Positions 44,489 to 56,167 of a stretch of 64,000 nucleotides of DNA are shown here, one piece after another. Source of the DNA: Flavisphingopyxis sp963800335 (GTDB taxonomy: Bacteria > Pseudomonadota > Alphaproteobacteria > Sphingomonadales > Sphingomonadaceae); assembly GCA_963800335.1 (NCBI GenBank), contig CAWDAN010000007.1, positions 1 to 64,000 of the forward strand, written 5' to 3'. The position numbers and the translations under genes were made by a program. A model generated the notes under the pieces. It made no database searches, was not told the DNA's origin, and worked only from the letters and a program-made list of their open reading frames with translations. Numbering within the stretch: position 1 is the stretch's first letter; each line of letters starts with the position of its first letter.

Positions 44489-44590
44489 CCAGGGTCCAGG
44501 GAGGAGAACCCTCTCAGCGGCAAGCCGCTTCGACGGGCATCCATGCGACAATCCGGAAAAGGGGGAGAACCGGTTGCCGCACTTTCCGAT
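44456..44590 (-). ncRNA. Candidate trans-acting small RNA with two anti-Shine-Dalgarno loops
   Basis: On the minus strand three hairpins follow each other. One (44559-44586) shows UUCUCCCCCUUUU in its loop, closed by CCGG/CCGG with an extended CAA/UUG. AGCGG/CCGCU follows (44516-44529). Another (44491-44512), closed by AGGGU/ACCCU, shows UCUCCUCCCUGG in its loop. The series ends in a perfect 11-base-pair hairpin with six U. C-rich loops complementary to ribosome-binding sites plus a terminator are the layout of many alphaproteobacterial small RNAs. No protein fits the stretch. The 5' end is uncertain (about 44590). It might instead be the 3' UTR of the cytochrome b561 gene. Confidence 0.5.
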
Positions 44591-44668
44591 GTAGGGATTA
44601 ACCGCAGCGCTTCAAGAGATTACAGCATCGCAAAATGCGCGCTGAAAACCGTGGTTCCCACTTGTCGC

Positions 44669-45232
44669 CTATGCGCGACGTGCAAACGGGTTGAGCCGCC
44701 CGATCAACCCGTCGCGATCGATGAATTGATGCTTGAGCGCCGCCAATATGTGCAGGATCGCCAGGTAAAGCATCGCGTTGCCGAGCAACTTGTGAATACT
44801 CTCGAACTGTTCGTGCAGATTCTTGCTGCTGCCAACCGGCAAGGCGGAGATGTCGAACAGGCCGAAGAAGTTGATCGGCTTGCCGTGCGTCGAGGTGAAA
44901 ATCCAGCCGGTCAGTGGAAGCGCCAGTAGCAGAAAATAAAAGATGCCGTGGACCGTCTTGCTGAGCACGACCTCCCAGCGCTTCATCGTCGCCGGCTGTG
45001 GCGGCGGCGTGTGCGCAAGCCGCCATGCGATACGTCCCAGCGTCACCGCGAGCACGGCGATTCCGATCGACTTGTGCGTGCCAATCCATTCGCCGCGAAC
45101 CGCGCGAGACGCGTCTTCGGTCAGTTCGACGATAGCGATATTGGCGATCACCAATGCTGCCAGGATCCAGTGAAACCAGATCGCCACGCGATCGTAGCGC
45201 GCGGTGGCGGTGCTTCGATAGGTGATCGCCAT
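44669..45232 (-). CDS. Cytochrome b561-family membrane haem protein
   Basis: A 187-residue four-span membrane protein of the bacterial cytochrome b561 family. Haem-ligand histidines lie in F-H-W-I-L-A (span 1), T-H-K-S-I-G (span 2), V-H-G-I-F-Y (span 3) and the segment L-A-I-L-H-I-L-A-A-L-K-H (span 4). It would pass electrons in the cytoplasmic membrane, for example from quinol to an unknown partner. It starts 6 bases after the end of the SapC gene and may share its transcript. Confidence 0.88.
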   Translation of the reverse strand: MAITYRSTATARYDRVAIWFHWILAALVIANIAIVELTEDASRAVRGEWIGTHKSIGIAVLAVTLGRIAWRLAHTPPPQPATMKRWEVVLSKTVHGIFYFLLLALPLTGWIFTSTHGKPINFFGLFDISALPVGSSKNLHEQFESIHKLLGNAMLYLAILHILAALKHQFIDRDGLIGRLNPFARRA

Positions 45233-45238
45233 GATATC

Positions 45239-46024
45239 TTATCCTTCGGCTGGCATCGGGGCTTCGGAGACCTGCGGCATTTTGCCCAGGGCAACCTGCT
45301 GTGCGAAGATTTCGCGCATCATCTGGAGCGAGAATAGGTGCGCGTAAAGCAGCGGCAGGATGCCGTTCTGCGAAATCTTGCGAAGCGCGTCGCCGCGCAT
45401 GTCGCGCAACTTCTCTTCATCGACCATCTGGAAGCCGCGATAGATGAACGGCTTGTCGTTACCCGGCTGCTGGATCGAAACCTCGCCTTCCATCAGCAGG
45501 TCGAGATCCTTGAGTTCCTTCATGAACGCCTGCGTGCGCACGCCCAATTCCTCGAACTGCTGGCAAAAGGTGATGATCTGCTTCAGCGCTTCCGACTGCT
45601 CGCCTTTTTCGAACAGCTTGTCTCCGTCCTTGAACTTGCCGATCGCTTTCGAAGTCGGATCGAAGCAAAGCGACATCTCCTCCGAATTGGGATTGAGCCG
45701 CGCGAACAGGAACGGATAACGGCGAATGTAGGCGGGGACATAAACTGGCGCACGCAGCTTGCCGTCGTCGTCGACCGCCGTGTTAACGCCTTCGTTGAGG
45801 CCCATGAGCGCGAGCGGCACCGGAGTGTCGCCCTGCGAGAAAACGATCGGGTAGAAGCGTGCTGCGGGAATGAATTCGTCGGTCGTGATTGGGATCGCGT
45901 TCTGGTTGATGATGAATTTGGCATCATCGACCGGACGAACCTTCCAGTCCGCATGATCCTTGCTCGAAAGCGGCAAAAGGTCGGTATAGAGCATTGGCAG
46001 CTGGGAATTTGGCGCATCGGCCAT
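45239..46024 (-). CDS. SapC-family protein
   Basis: A 261-residue soluble protein with the SapC-family pattern (L-P-M-L-Y-T-D-L-L-P-L-S near the N-terminus, Y-V-P-A-Y-I-R-R-Y-P-F, then G-L-R/R-G-F-Q-M-V-D-E-E-K-L). The name comes from an S-layer related gene in Campylobacter, but the function in alphaproteobacteria is unknown. I start at ATG 46024 (M-A-D-A-P-N); upstream frame is not homologous. Confidence 0.82.
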   Translation of the reverse strand: MADAPNSQLPMLYTDLLPLSSKDHADWKVRPVDDAKFIINQNAIPITTDEFIPAARFYPIVFSQGDTPVPLALMGLNEGVNTAVDDDGKLRAPVYVPAYIRRYPFLFARLNPNSEEMSLCFDPTSKAIGKFKDGDKLFEKGEQSEALKQIITFCQQFEELGVRTQAFMKELKDLDLLMEGEVSIQQPGNDKPFIYRGFQMVDEEKLRDMRGDALRKISQNGILPLLYAHLFSLQMMREIFAQQVALGKMPQVSEAPMPAEG

Positions 46025-46254
46025 GACATTGACTCCGGTATTGGGAAAATTGCAGGGAACGAGGCGTGGCCCCAAAGCCAGCCGCTTTATTGGGGCTTGC
46101 ACCGGACTGCAAGGGCTGCGCCATATGGACCGTTCGCCCGGCCGGGTGTTGGCGAGTTCATGCGCGGTTCAATAGCCTCTGCCTAGGCACCGATCGATCG
46201 CTCCGCTCCCGGAGCCTCAGTTGAGGGATATCGTCTCTGTCGAGCCTGCTAGCC

Positions 46255-46776
46255 TTGTCGCTGATGATGTTGTCGCCTGCCGCGGCGGCGACCGCAGCGA
46301 GTGACGCGCCGGTTTCCGAAGCCGCGGAAATTCAGCCGACATTGCAGGCGATGCTCCCCGAAGATCGCACCGAATGGCAACAGGTCATCATCGAGCAACG
46401 CGTCATCATCCGTATTCCCGCCAGGTCGCGCGCCAGCACGTTTCGCCCGTCGAGCCCCAACGAACAGCAGGCGCATCCCGGGCCGACGATCGTTTGGCGC
46501 GAAGCCAAGGCGCCTAAATGCTTGCGCATCAGCAGCCTGATGGGTGTCCAGGTCACGCGCGACAATTCGATCGACCTTTTGACCGAAGAACGCCAGCGCC
46601 TGCGCGCGCGGCTCGATGAGAATTGCCGGACGCTCGATTTCTATTCCGGCTTCTATGTCGAGCGGACCGCCGACGGCATGATCTGTGCCGATCGCGATGT
46701 TATCCAGGCACGATCGGGTGCGCGCTGCGAAATCGACGAGTTCCGCCTGATGGTCCCGGTGGCGCTGCGCGACTGA
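46255..46776 (+). CDS. Exported protein of unknown function
   Basis: A protein of about 173 residues beginning at a TTG with a signal-peptide-like start (L-M-M-L-S-P-A-A-A-A). The hydrophobic segment continues upstream in frame (L-S-S-L-L-A-L) without a start codon before a stop at 46222, so the true start may lie in another frame because of an indel. The body has P-E-D-R-T-E-W-Q-Q-V-I-I-E-Q-R-V-I-I-R-I-P and R-T-L-D-F-Y-S-G-F-Y-V-E, plus a few Cys. It looks like a conserved hypothetical of sphingomonads; no domain is recognised. Confidence 0.6.
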   Translation: MSLMMLSPAAAATAASDAPVSEAAEIQPTLQAMLPEDRTEWQQVIIEQRVIIRIPARSRASTFRPSSPNEQQAHPGPTIVWREAKAPKCLRISSLMGVQVTRDNSIDLLTEERQRLRARLDENCRTLDFYSGFYVERTADGMICADRDVIQARSGARCEIDEFRLMVPVALRD

Positions 46777-46944
46777 GCAATCGGCCCGGTCGGGACGCGG
46801 CGCCTGGCCTCTGCGAAGGCCGCTTTCCTTGACATTCGGACGCTGCGGCGACAAGGCCGACATACGCGCCATATGGCGGGCGGTCAGAGTGCTGAACCTT
46901 GCCTGCGACCCCGCCCCCTATTTTCGAAAGAGCAATGTAACTCG

Positions 46945-48453
<1,509 letters not shown>

Positions 48454-48466
48454 GCAACGGGCAATG

Positions 48467-48502
48467 CCGCCGCCAGGCCGCTTCATCGCGGCCTGACGGC
48501 GG
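48467..48502. terminator. Bidirectional hairpin between convergent genes
   Basis: A 15-base-pair stem with one mismatch (48467-48481 with 48488-48502) and a 6-base loop lies between the helicase stop and the oxidoreductase stop. No long T-tract follows, so termination may be partly Rho-dependent. Confidence 0.6.
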
Positions 48503-48510
48503 ACAGTGCT

Positions 48511-49512
48511 TTAGAGCTTTACCAGCATCTTGCCGGTGTTCTCGCCTGAGAACAGGCCGAGAAAGGCGTCGGGCGTCGCTTCGATGCCTTCGCGGACGGT
48601 TTCGCGGGCCTGGACTTTTCCGCTCGCGATGAGCTCGCCCATATCGGCGTAGAAATGGTCCATCTGCGCCAGATAGTCGGTGTAGATGAAGCCCTGCATG
48701 CGTATCCGCGCGGGGATCGTCCGGACGAGATACTTCATCTCTTGCGGCTTGCCGTTGTTGTAGACGTCGATCATGCCGCAGATCGCAAAGCGCGCGTAGT
48801 CGCGAGCCAGGGCGAAGGCGGCATCGAGATGGTCGCCGCCGACATTGTCGAAATAGACGTCGATTCCCTTGGGGGCTGCGACGGACAGTTGCTTGAGCAG
48901 GCTGCCGGCCTTGTAATCGACGCAGGCGTCGGCGCCGATCTCCCTGACCCAGGCGCATTTGTCAGCGCCGCCGGCCGAACCGATGACGGTCATGCCCTTG
49001 GCCTTGGCGATCTGGACGACCGCCGATCCGACTGCGCCGCCAGCGGCAGACACGAACACCGTTTCGCCCTCCTTGGCTTCGGCGACCTTGAGCAGGCCGA
49101 ACCAAGCGGTCGCGCCGGTCAGGCCAAGATTATGGAGGAAGGTCTGCGGGCTGATCCCGGCATCGAGCATCGCCTTGGGCAGCTTGTGCGGCATCGACTC
49201 GGCTCCGATCACGCCGCCCTCGCGCCAGCCAGACATGTGGAGGATGAGGTCGCCGGCTTCGAAGCCCGCCAGCTTGCTCTCGACGACTTCGCCGATCGCT
49301 CCGCCCGTCATCGGTTCGCCGACCTGGAACGGGGGGACATAGCTTTTCACGTCGTTCATCCGGCCGCGCATATAGGGATCGACCGACAGCCAGCGGTTCT
49401 CGACGCGCAACTGGTTGTCCCCGAGCGCCTGGTCGGCGATGTCCTTGAGCTCGAAATTGGCGGCGGTCGGCATGCCGTCGGGACGTGATGCGAGGTGCCA
49501 GGTGCGGGGCAT
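48511..49512 (-). CDS. NADP-dependent oxidoreductase, MDR superfamily (CurA/leukotriene reductase-like)
   Basis: A 333-residue zinc-independent medium-chain reductase. The N-terminal domain has N-R-W-L-S-V-D-P-Y-M-R-G-R-M. The cofactor domain has F-V-S-A-A-G-G-A-V-G-S-A-V-V-Q-I-A-K (near residue 152) and Y-F-D-N-V-G-G-D-H. Such enzymes reduce alpha,beta-unsaturated ketones or aldehydes with NADPH. I start at ATG 49512, which has a GGAG site 7 bases upstream; longer frames add unrelated residues. Confidence 0.9.
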   Translation of the reverse strand: MPRTWHLASRPDGMPTAANFELKDIADQALGDNQLRVENRWLSVDPYMRGRMNDVKSYVPPFQVGEPMTGGAIGEVVESKLAGFEAGDLILHMSGWREGGVIGAESMPHKLPKAMLDAGISPQTFLHNLGLTGATAWFGLLKVAEAKEGETVFVSAAGGAVGSAVVQIAKAKGMTVIGSAGGADKCAWVREIGADACVDYKAGSLLKQLSVAAPKGIDVYFDNVGGDHLDAAFALARDYARFAICGMIDVYNNGKPQEMKYLVRTIPARIRMQGFIYTDYLAQMDHFYADMGELIASGKVQARETVREGIEATPDAFLGLFSGENTGKMLVKL

Positions 49513-49650
49513 AGAAGTCTCCATGATGTGAGTTTCGAAACGAAACCTAGGCGCTCTTGGCCCAAAGCTAAAGGCCATTGTCGATCAACCGCGGCGACCG
49601 GGAAAACAGCGTTGCCACTCGCGCGGGCGCCGATTATAGCCACGCGCAAA

Positions 49651-49726
<76 letters not shown>

Positions 49727-49903
49727 GCCTTCGCCCCTTCGAGGCTTTGGCTGCAAGCCTACCCAAGGGGCTGGATTATACTGGGTCGATATGCACCGGG
49801 GCGAAGGCCGCCCGCGCGGCAAATGACAGCGAGCTGCATCCCCGCTATCACGCGTTCATGAAACAACCCCACGTACAAGCCGAGGCGGAAAGCCTGTTCC
49901 CCG

Positions 49904-50676
49904 TTGAATTCGGCCAAATCGGGTATCCCTGCGGCAACTCTCGTCATCTTCGGCGAGTTCGACGATCGCGGCCACCCCCAACTGCTGTTCGTCGAGCGCT
50001 CCATGGCTATGCGGTTCGCTCCCGGCGCGGTGGTGTTTCCGGGTGGCCGCGTCGATCGCGACGACCACACGCTCGGTCTGCGCTTCGGACCGCACCTTGA
50101 ACCCGACGACGCCGCCGCGCGGGTTGCCGCTATCCGCGAGACGGTAGAGGAAACCGGGCTTTTGATCGGCCTGCGCGATCGCCCTGACGGTGTCGCAGAA
50201 GAGCTGCAAAGCGAACTGATCGAGGGCCGCTCGCTTGCCGACTGGCTGGCCGACGCCAGAACGGGACTCGATCTCGACCGACTGGCTCCGTTTGCCCGAT
50301 GGGATCCGCGTTTTCGCAACCATCGTGCGTTTGACACGCGCTTTTACCTCGCCTGTCTTGACGGATCCGGTGACGATGTCGTGTCGGACGGCACCGAGAA
50401 TCGCGCGGCGTTCTGGGCCTCCGCGACACGAAGTCCTCGAACTCGGTGCGGGGCGGAAGCCGGTCGGCGATTTTCCCGACCGAGCGCAATCTCGAGCGGT
50501 TGGCACCCCTGATCGATCACAAGTCCGCCGTCGCCGACAGCCGCCGATACGGTACGCCGACGATCACGCCGACCCTGATCGAAGAAGCAGGCGGGTCATG
50601 GCTTTGCATCCCCGAAGGTTGTGGCTACCCGATAACGCGCGTTCCCATTAGCGAAGTGTCGCGTGGGAAGGGCTGA
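49904..50676 (+). CDS. Nudix hydrolase; frame broken twice
   Basis: The N-terminal 165 or so residues from 49904 carry the Nudix signature in the stretched form seen in larger NUDT-like proteins (F-P-G-G-R-V-D, then R-E-T-V-E-E-T-G-L-L-I-G). After frame changes near 50425 and 50480 the protein continues (E-V-L-E-L-G-A-G, then T-E-R-N-L-E-R-L-A and Y-G-T-P-T-I-T-P) to a stop at 50676. Joined length is about 257 residues. It should hydrolyse a nucleoside diphosphate derivative or a CoA ester. Homology runs on through the breaks, so indel errors are likely. Confidence 0.77.
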
Positions 50677-50747
50677 TCATCTCAACTTGGTTGGCAATTA
50701 ACCTAGCGGTAACGCTAACCGGCCATGACGGATCGGCAACGGTATTT

Positions 50748-50772
50748 GGAACCTTTCGATCCGGCGCGTGTT
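50748..50772 (+). promoter_or_regulatory. Candidate EcfG (general stress sigma) promoter
   Basis: GGAAC at 50748-50752 is followed after 17 bases by GTT at 50770-50772, near the alphaproteobacterial EcfG consensus GGAAC-N16/17-CGTT (the C is T here). It lies about 175 bases upstream of the small exported protein. No expression evidence. Confidence 0.35.
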
Positions 50773-50947
50773 GTGATAGTGTTGTTAATACAACAGGTGG
50801 GGTAGGAACCTCAGGCTGCGGAAAACTTTGATGTACTCGGGGGTTGCGGTCCGAACATCAAAGATATACCTAGGCGATGAAGAATAGGGATTAAGACTCG
50901 GTCGCACGAAGATTCGATCGGGTAAGCCAGTGAGATGGAGAATAAAT

Positions 50948-51211
50948 ATGAATGTCTATAAAAAAGCCTCGCTCGTAGCAGCTGGCGTCGCGCTGGCAGT
51001 TTCGCCTGTCGCGGCTAGCGCCGCTCAGTCGGCCAAGGGTATTACTGCAGCTGATTACGCTCAGGCGCGTACGGCAGCCACCACCGCTGACGAGAGCGAT
51101 CTCCGCGGCGGCCCCGGCGGTGCGATCATTGCAGTCCTCGCTATCGCAGCGATCATCACGGCGATCATCATCGCGGCTGACGGCAGCGACGATACGCCCA
51201 CCAGCCCCTGA
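50948..51211 (+). CDS. Small exported or membrane protein, 87 residues
   Basis: A small protein with a signal peptide (K-K-A-S-L-V-A-A-G-V-A-L-A-V, cut after A-S-A near residue 28) and a C-terminal hydrophobic segment G-G-A-I-I-A-V-L-A-I-A-A-I-I-T-A-I-I-I-A-A-D followed by a short acidic end. ATG 50948 has a GGAGAA ribosome site; an in-frame ATG 18 bases upstream is less likely. A perfect terminator follows, so it is a single-gene unit. The C-terminal span resembles the G-G-P-G-G-A-I-I-A-type segments of small conserved sphingomonad proteins of unknown role. Confidence 0.78.
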   Translation: MNVYKKASLVAAGVALAVSPVAASAAQSAKGITAADYAQARTAATTADESDLRGGPGGAIIAVLAIAAIITAIIIAADGSDDTPTSP

Positions 51212-51231
51212 TCTGGCTGTAATGCTTTTCG

Positions 51232-51262
51232 AAAAACCCTCGCTTCGGCGGGGGTTTTTTTT
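51232..51262 (+). terminator. Rho-independent terminator
   Basis: AAAAACCCTCGC and GCGGGGGTTTTT form a 12-base-pair stem (one T-G pair) around TTCG (51232-51243 with 51248-51259), with further T. It ends the small exported protein gene. Confidence 0.9.
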
Positions 51263-51355
51263 GCCTTATCGCCCCGGGTCGATCAGAGCGGATTCATGAT
51301 GGTGCTTTGACATTAATTCATCGCAACGAAAGTTGCGGCATCCTATAGCTGCGCG

Positions 51356-54349
51356 ATGAGCTTCCAACCCTATCGTTTCACCGTTGTGCTTGTCTTGCTC
51401 GCGGGACTCCCGCTGGCAGTCGTTGCGCCGCTCGCTCCTGCCTATGCGCAGCAGGCCGCCGAGGCTGCGTCCGCCCCCGCGTCATCGAAACCGACGCAGG
51501 ATGATTGGCTCTACGCCGGGACCGATATCCCGCGCGATGCGGGATGGCAGTTCGGAACGCTGCCAAATGGACTGCGATATGCGGTGCGCAACAACGGCTC
51601 GCCCCCGGGCCAGGTGTCGATCCGGGTCCGGATCGATGCGGGTTCGCTCATGGAACGCGACTCGGAGCGCGGATTCGCACATTTTCTCGAGCATTTGAGC
51701 TTTCGTGGATCGCGCCTCCTTGGCGATGGGGACACCAAGCGGATCTGGCAGCGGCTCGGCGCCGCTTTCGGCAGCGACACCAACGCCAGCACGACCCCGA
51801 CGTCGACCGTTTACAAGTTGGACCTGCCCAGTGCGACCGCCGCCGGACTCGACGAGGGGATGAAGACGCTGGCGGCGATGATCGAAGCGCCTAACCTCGA
51901 TGCGAAGACGATCGACAGTGAGCGCGGTGTCGTCTTGTCCGAACTGCGTGAAAGTGCCGGACCGCAGGCGCGGGTCAGCGACGCGATTCACGAACATGTC
52001 TTCGCCGGCCAGCTGCTCGCCGATCGCGTTCCGATAGGGACCGAACAAAGCCTCGCTGCGGCGACACCTGATGGCCTGGCGGAATTCCATCAACGCTGGT
52101 ATCGGCCCGATACCGCGGTCATTGCGATCGCCGGCGATGGAGATCCGGCCGTTTTCGCCAGCCTCATCGCCAAATATTTCGGCGACTGGAAGGCGAGCGG
52201 TGCACGCCCGATCGCGCCCGATTTCGGCGATCCGAAGCCCGACTTTCCTGTCGCCAAGGTGATCGCCGAACCCAACCAGCCCAATATCGTGACGCTTAAT
52301 TACCTCCGGCCTTGGCGTCCGGTTACCGACAGCATCGCCTATACGCAGACGCTCTATCACGACTTCATTGCGCTCAGAATCGTCAATCGTCGCCTCGAAC
52401 AGCGCGCCCGTGCGGGAGGGAGCTATGTTCTCGCCCAGGTTGGCGATGACTCGGTCAGCCGTTCGGCGATGGTGACGTCGATCAATATCGTGCCTGCGCC
52501 GGCAACCGATTGGGCACCGGCGCTCATGGATGTTCGCGGCGTGATTGCCGATGCGCTCGCCAATCCGCCGAGCCAGGCCGAAATCGACCGCGAATATGAC
52601 GAAATGGATGTGGTGATGACGCGCGAGGTCGAAAACGCGCAAAATCAGCCGGGCACCGAACTGGTCGACGACCTGCTCAATTCGATCGATATCGGCGAGA
52701 CCGTTTCCGATCCCGCTCATCATCGCGTAATGTTCCGTTCGAGCCGACCGCTGGCGACGCCGCAGCACATGCTCGACGTGATCCGAAAGCTCTTTTCGGG
52801 ACGTGTCGTGCGCGCCTTCGTATCGCAGACGACCGCGCCGGCGCCCGATGCTGAAGCGCGACTGGCGAAACTCGTCGACCGAGCCGGTCGCCGCTGACGG
52901 CAGTGCGCGGAGCGCTTCGCGAAATGTGACAATCGATGATCTGCCGGGGCTCGGACGCGCCGGTCGGATTGTCGAGCGGTCGAACATCCCGGTCCTCGAC
53001 ATGCAAACACTCAAACTCTCGAACGGAGATCTCGGCGCTCGTCTTTGACAACGATGTGGAGCCCGACAAGATTCGCGTCCGCGTCCGTTTCGGCGGCGGC
53101 CGCCGCGTCGATGTCGCCGTCCGAACCGAACCTGCTCTGGACCGGCGGTTCGGCGCTCGTTCAGAGCGGAATTGGCAAGCTTGATTTGCGCGACCTGGAA
53201 TCGCTGATGACCGGCCGCCTGCTGGGCATGGGGTTCGACGTTACCGATGGCGCGTTCGAATTCAGTGCTGAGACCAATTCGGCCGATTTCGCCGATCAAA
53301 TGCGCTTGATCGCTGCAAAGCTCGATCATCCGGGCTGGGACGCGGACCCGGTAAAGCGTGCGCGTATCGTCGAACTGACCACATTCGATTCTTCGGCGGG
53401 TTCGCCTTCGGCGGTGCTCGACCGGTCGATGGGTAACGAGATTCGTCCCGGCGACCTTCGCTTCGCGTCGCCCGACCGGGCGCAAATCGAAGGCCTCACG
53501 CCAAAGGCATTTCGCCGCTTCTGGGCGCCCAAGCTGGCGGCCGGCCCGGTCGAAGTCATGATCTTCGGCGATCTGTCGAAGGTCGATCAGGACAAGATAC
53601 TGGCGGCGACGTTTGGGGCGCTCAAGCCGCGCGCAAAGGCTCCGGCGGGGGACGCCAAACCGCTGTCGTTTCCAAAGGCCGATCCGGTTCCCACCGTCCT
53701 TCGGCATTCTGGCGATGCCAATCAGGCCGCGGCGTTGATCGCCTGGAAAACAGGCGGAGGGCTCGATGATATCCGCGAAGCGCGGCAACTCGACGTCCTT
53801 GCCGAGATATTCAACGATCGGCTGTTCGACCGGCTGCGCGCCGCACAGGGGGCGAGCTACAGCCCATCGGTCGGGAGCAACTGGCCGCGCGAGTTCAGCG
53901 GCGGGGGTTACATCATGGCGGCCAGCCTGGTCCGTCCGCAGGATGTCGACGCGTTCTACGGCTATGCGCGCGATATCGCCCGCGAGTTGATGCAGACGCC
54001 GGTGAGCGCCGATGAACTCGTCCGGACGATCACGCCGCTCAAGGAGATGATCTACCGGGCGTCGTCGAGCAACGCCTTCTTCATGAACGAGCTCGAAGGC
54101 GCGAGCAGCGATCCCCGCAACCTCGCGGCGCTACGCAGCTATGTCACCGATACCGAGTCGGCGACGCCCGCGGTGATCCAGCGATTGGCGCGGAAATACT
54201 TCGCCAATGACGGCTGGTCGATGGTCGTGCTGCCGAAGGACGTCGCATTGTCGTCGGTCTGGACCGCGCCGACCCAGCCGATGCTGGTCGCAAGCGATGC
54301 CCCGCCCGCCAAGTCGACGGCCGTGCAGGCCTTGCCCGAGGGCCGCTAG
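51356..54349 (+). CDS. M16-family (insulinase-type) metallopeptidase; frame broken three times
   Basis: An exported zinc peptidase of about 998 residues with two M16 halves. The signal peptide ends near A-Y-A-Q (residue 31). The active half has the inverted zinc motif H-F-L-E-H (109-113) and a distal acid in S-E-R-G-V-V-L-S-E. The second half (T-M-W onward, from about 53100) is the inactive partner with A-R-Q-L-D-V-L-A-E. Frame changes occur near 52880, 53035 and 53105, all within about 230 bases, with P-V-A-A-D-G-S-A-R and V-F-D-N-D-V-E-P-D-K-I-R-V linking the pieces. Small conserved segments persist across each break, so a locally poor consensus is the simplest reading. Confidence 0.8.
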
Positions 54350-56126
54350 TCGGTCGAGGCAGGTCTGGGCGCGCCGCGTCGAGGACAGGCGCGGTTCGTG
54401 ATCGAGGCCGCTCTTGTCGCGAATCTCGGCACGCATCTCGGCGCGGCGTTCGTGGATCGAGGCGATGACCGGCCCCACCGCGATGCCGAGATCGACCAGC
54501 AACACTTCCGACAGCTGGAGCGAACTTTCGAGCGTTTCGGGGACAGCCTCCGACGCGCCGGCGCTGTACAGCCGGGCGGCGTGGTCGGCATCGCGCGCAC
54601 GCGATACGATCGGGATATCGCGATAGCGCGTGCGGAGCAGCCGCGTGATGCGCTCCTGCTGGACCGGATCGTCCATCGTCAGGACGATTGCCCGCGCCGT
54701 ATCGAGCTTGAGATTGTCGAGTACTGCGGGGCGCGAAACGTCGCCAAATAGCACGGGCATGTGTTCGCGCTTGGCCGCCGTGACCGCATCGATGTCGGCC
54801 TCGACCGCGATATAGTCGAGCTTATGGCGCGTTAGCATGTCGGCAACCACGCGCCCGATGCGGCCAAAACCGATCACGACGACATGGTCGCCTTCGACCG
54901 CGAGCGGAGTTTCACCATGGCCACCGGCGCGCCATTCGAGCCGGCGCGACACATCGTGGCCGATCCGCGCGAGAATCGGCGTGATGGTGAGGCCGATCGC
55001 GGTGACGATCTCCCAGAATTGCGCTGTTTCGGGCAGGATAAGCTGCGCCTGTGCGGCGGCGGCGAGGACGATCAACGTCGTTTCGGACGGGCTCGACATC
55101 AGCAGGCCTGCTTCGGCGGCGGTGCCTATCCGGGCCCCGGCGATGCGCAACAACCCGCTGGTGACGAGTCGTCTTGACGACAATGACCGTGACGATGGCG
55201 AGCGCTAGGACCTGCCAGTTGGCTGCGATGACGGCGAGGTCGACGCTCATCCCGACGGTGATCAGGAAGACGCCAAGTGCGAGGCCCTTGAACGGTGCGG
55301 TCATCGCCTCGACCTCGTCGGCATAGGCCGATTCGGCGATCAGCAGTCCGGCGAGCAGCGCACCCACAATAGGCGACAGTCCGGCGGCAGTCGTGACGAG
55401 GCTCGACACGATGACGACGAGCAGGCTGGCGGCGAGGAACACCTCGGGGCTCTTGGTCCGCGCCGCCTGCGCGAACATCCGCGGGATGAGGAACTTGCCG
55501 ACGATATAGAGGCCGACGACAGCGATCCCGGCGCGCAGGACGGTCTCGCCGAGATCGCTCCAGCCGTTGCTTGCGCTGGGCGCCATGACGCCGAGCGCGA
55601 AGATGATCGGGACGATCGCGACGTCTTCGAACAATAGCATCGAGAACGCGGCCTTGCCGACCGGCGAGCGCGTGCCGACCATCGGCAGGACCAACGCAGT
55701 CGACGACAGCGCGAGCGCCAGGCCGAGGCCGATTGCGCCTGCCATGCCTTGCCCCATCAGCGCGAGACCGACTGCGATGATCGCGCCGCTGCCGATGAGT
55801 TCGGCAGCACCGACGCCGAACACCAGCCGCCGCATCGTCCATAATCGCCGGAAGCTGAGTTCGAGCCCGATCGAGAAGAGCAGCAGGATGATGCCGAATT
55901 CGGCGAACGGCTCGATAGCCTCGGCATCGGATATGGTGACGTAGTAGAGCCACGGCGACCGGTCGGTCAGGCTGCCGAGCCCATGGGGTCCCACGAGAAC
56001 GCCGACGAGGATGAAACCGATCACCGGGGTCACGCGAAAGCGTGCGAACAGGGGGATCACGAGCCCCGCCGCGCCGAGAATGACGAGCGCGTCGCTGAAC
56101 GACTGATTGTCGAGGCTGAGCGTCAT
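54346..56126 (-). CDS. Kef-type monovalent cation:proton antiporter with TrkA-N domain; frame broken
   Basis: The N-terminal 315 or so residues hold the Na+/H+ exchanger domain with a dozen hydrophobic segments (L-L-L-F-S-I-G-L-E-L and S-M-L-L-F-E-D-V-A-I). After a one-base change near 55175 the last spans and the TrkA-N NAD-binding domain (V-V-V-I-G-F-G-R-I-G-R-V-V-A-D-M) follow. A further change near the end would give the stop at 54346; otherwise the frame runs on into the antisense of the M16 gene. It would exchange K+ or Na+ for protons under redox/NAD control, as KefB/KefC do. Convergent with the M16 peptidase gene. Confidence 0.8.
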
Positions 56127-56167
56127 GGATAGCTCTTAGGAAGCGGGGCTGCTATTTGCCAAGGGTA

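Noticed and set aside
51482..53788. A 768-codon open frame on the minus strand opposite the M16 peptidase gene
   Set aside because: It is an antisense shadow in GC-rich DNA: composition is Arg-rich and repetitive, no family motif appears, and the opposite strand carries clear M16 motifs (H-F-L-E-H).
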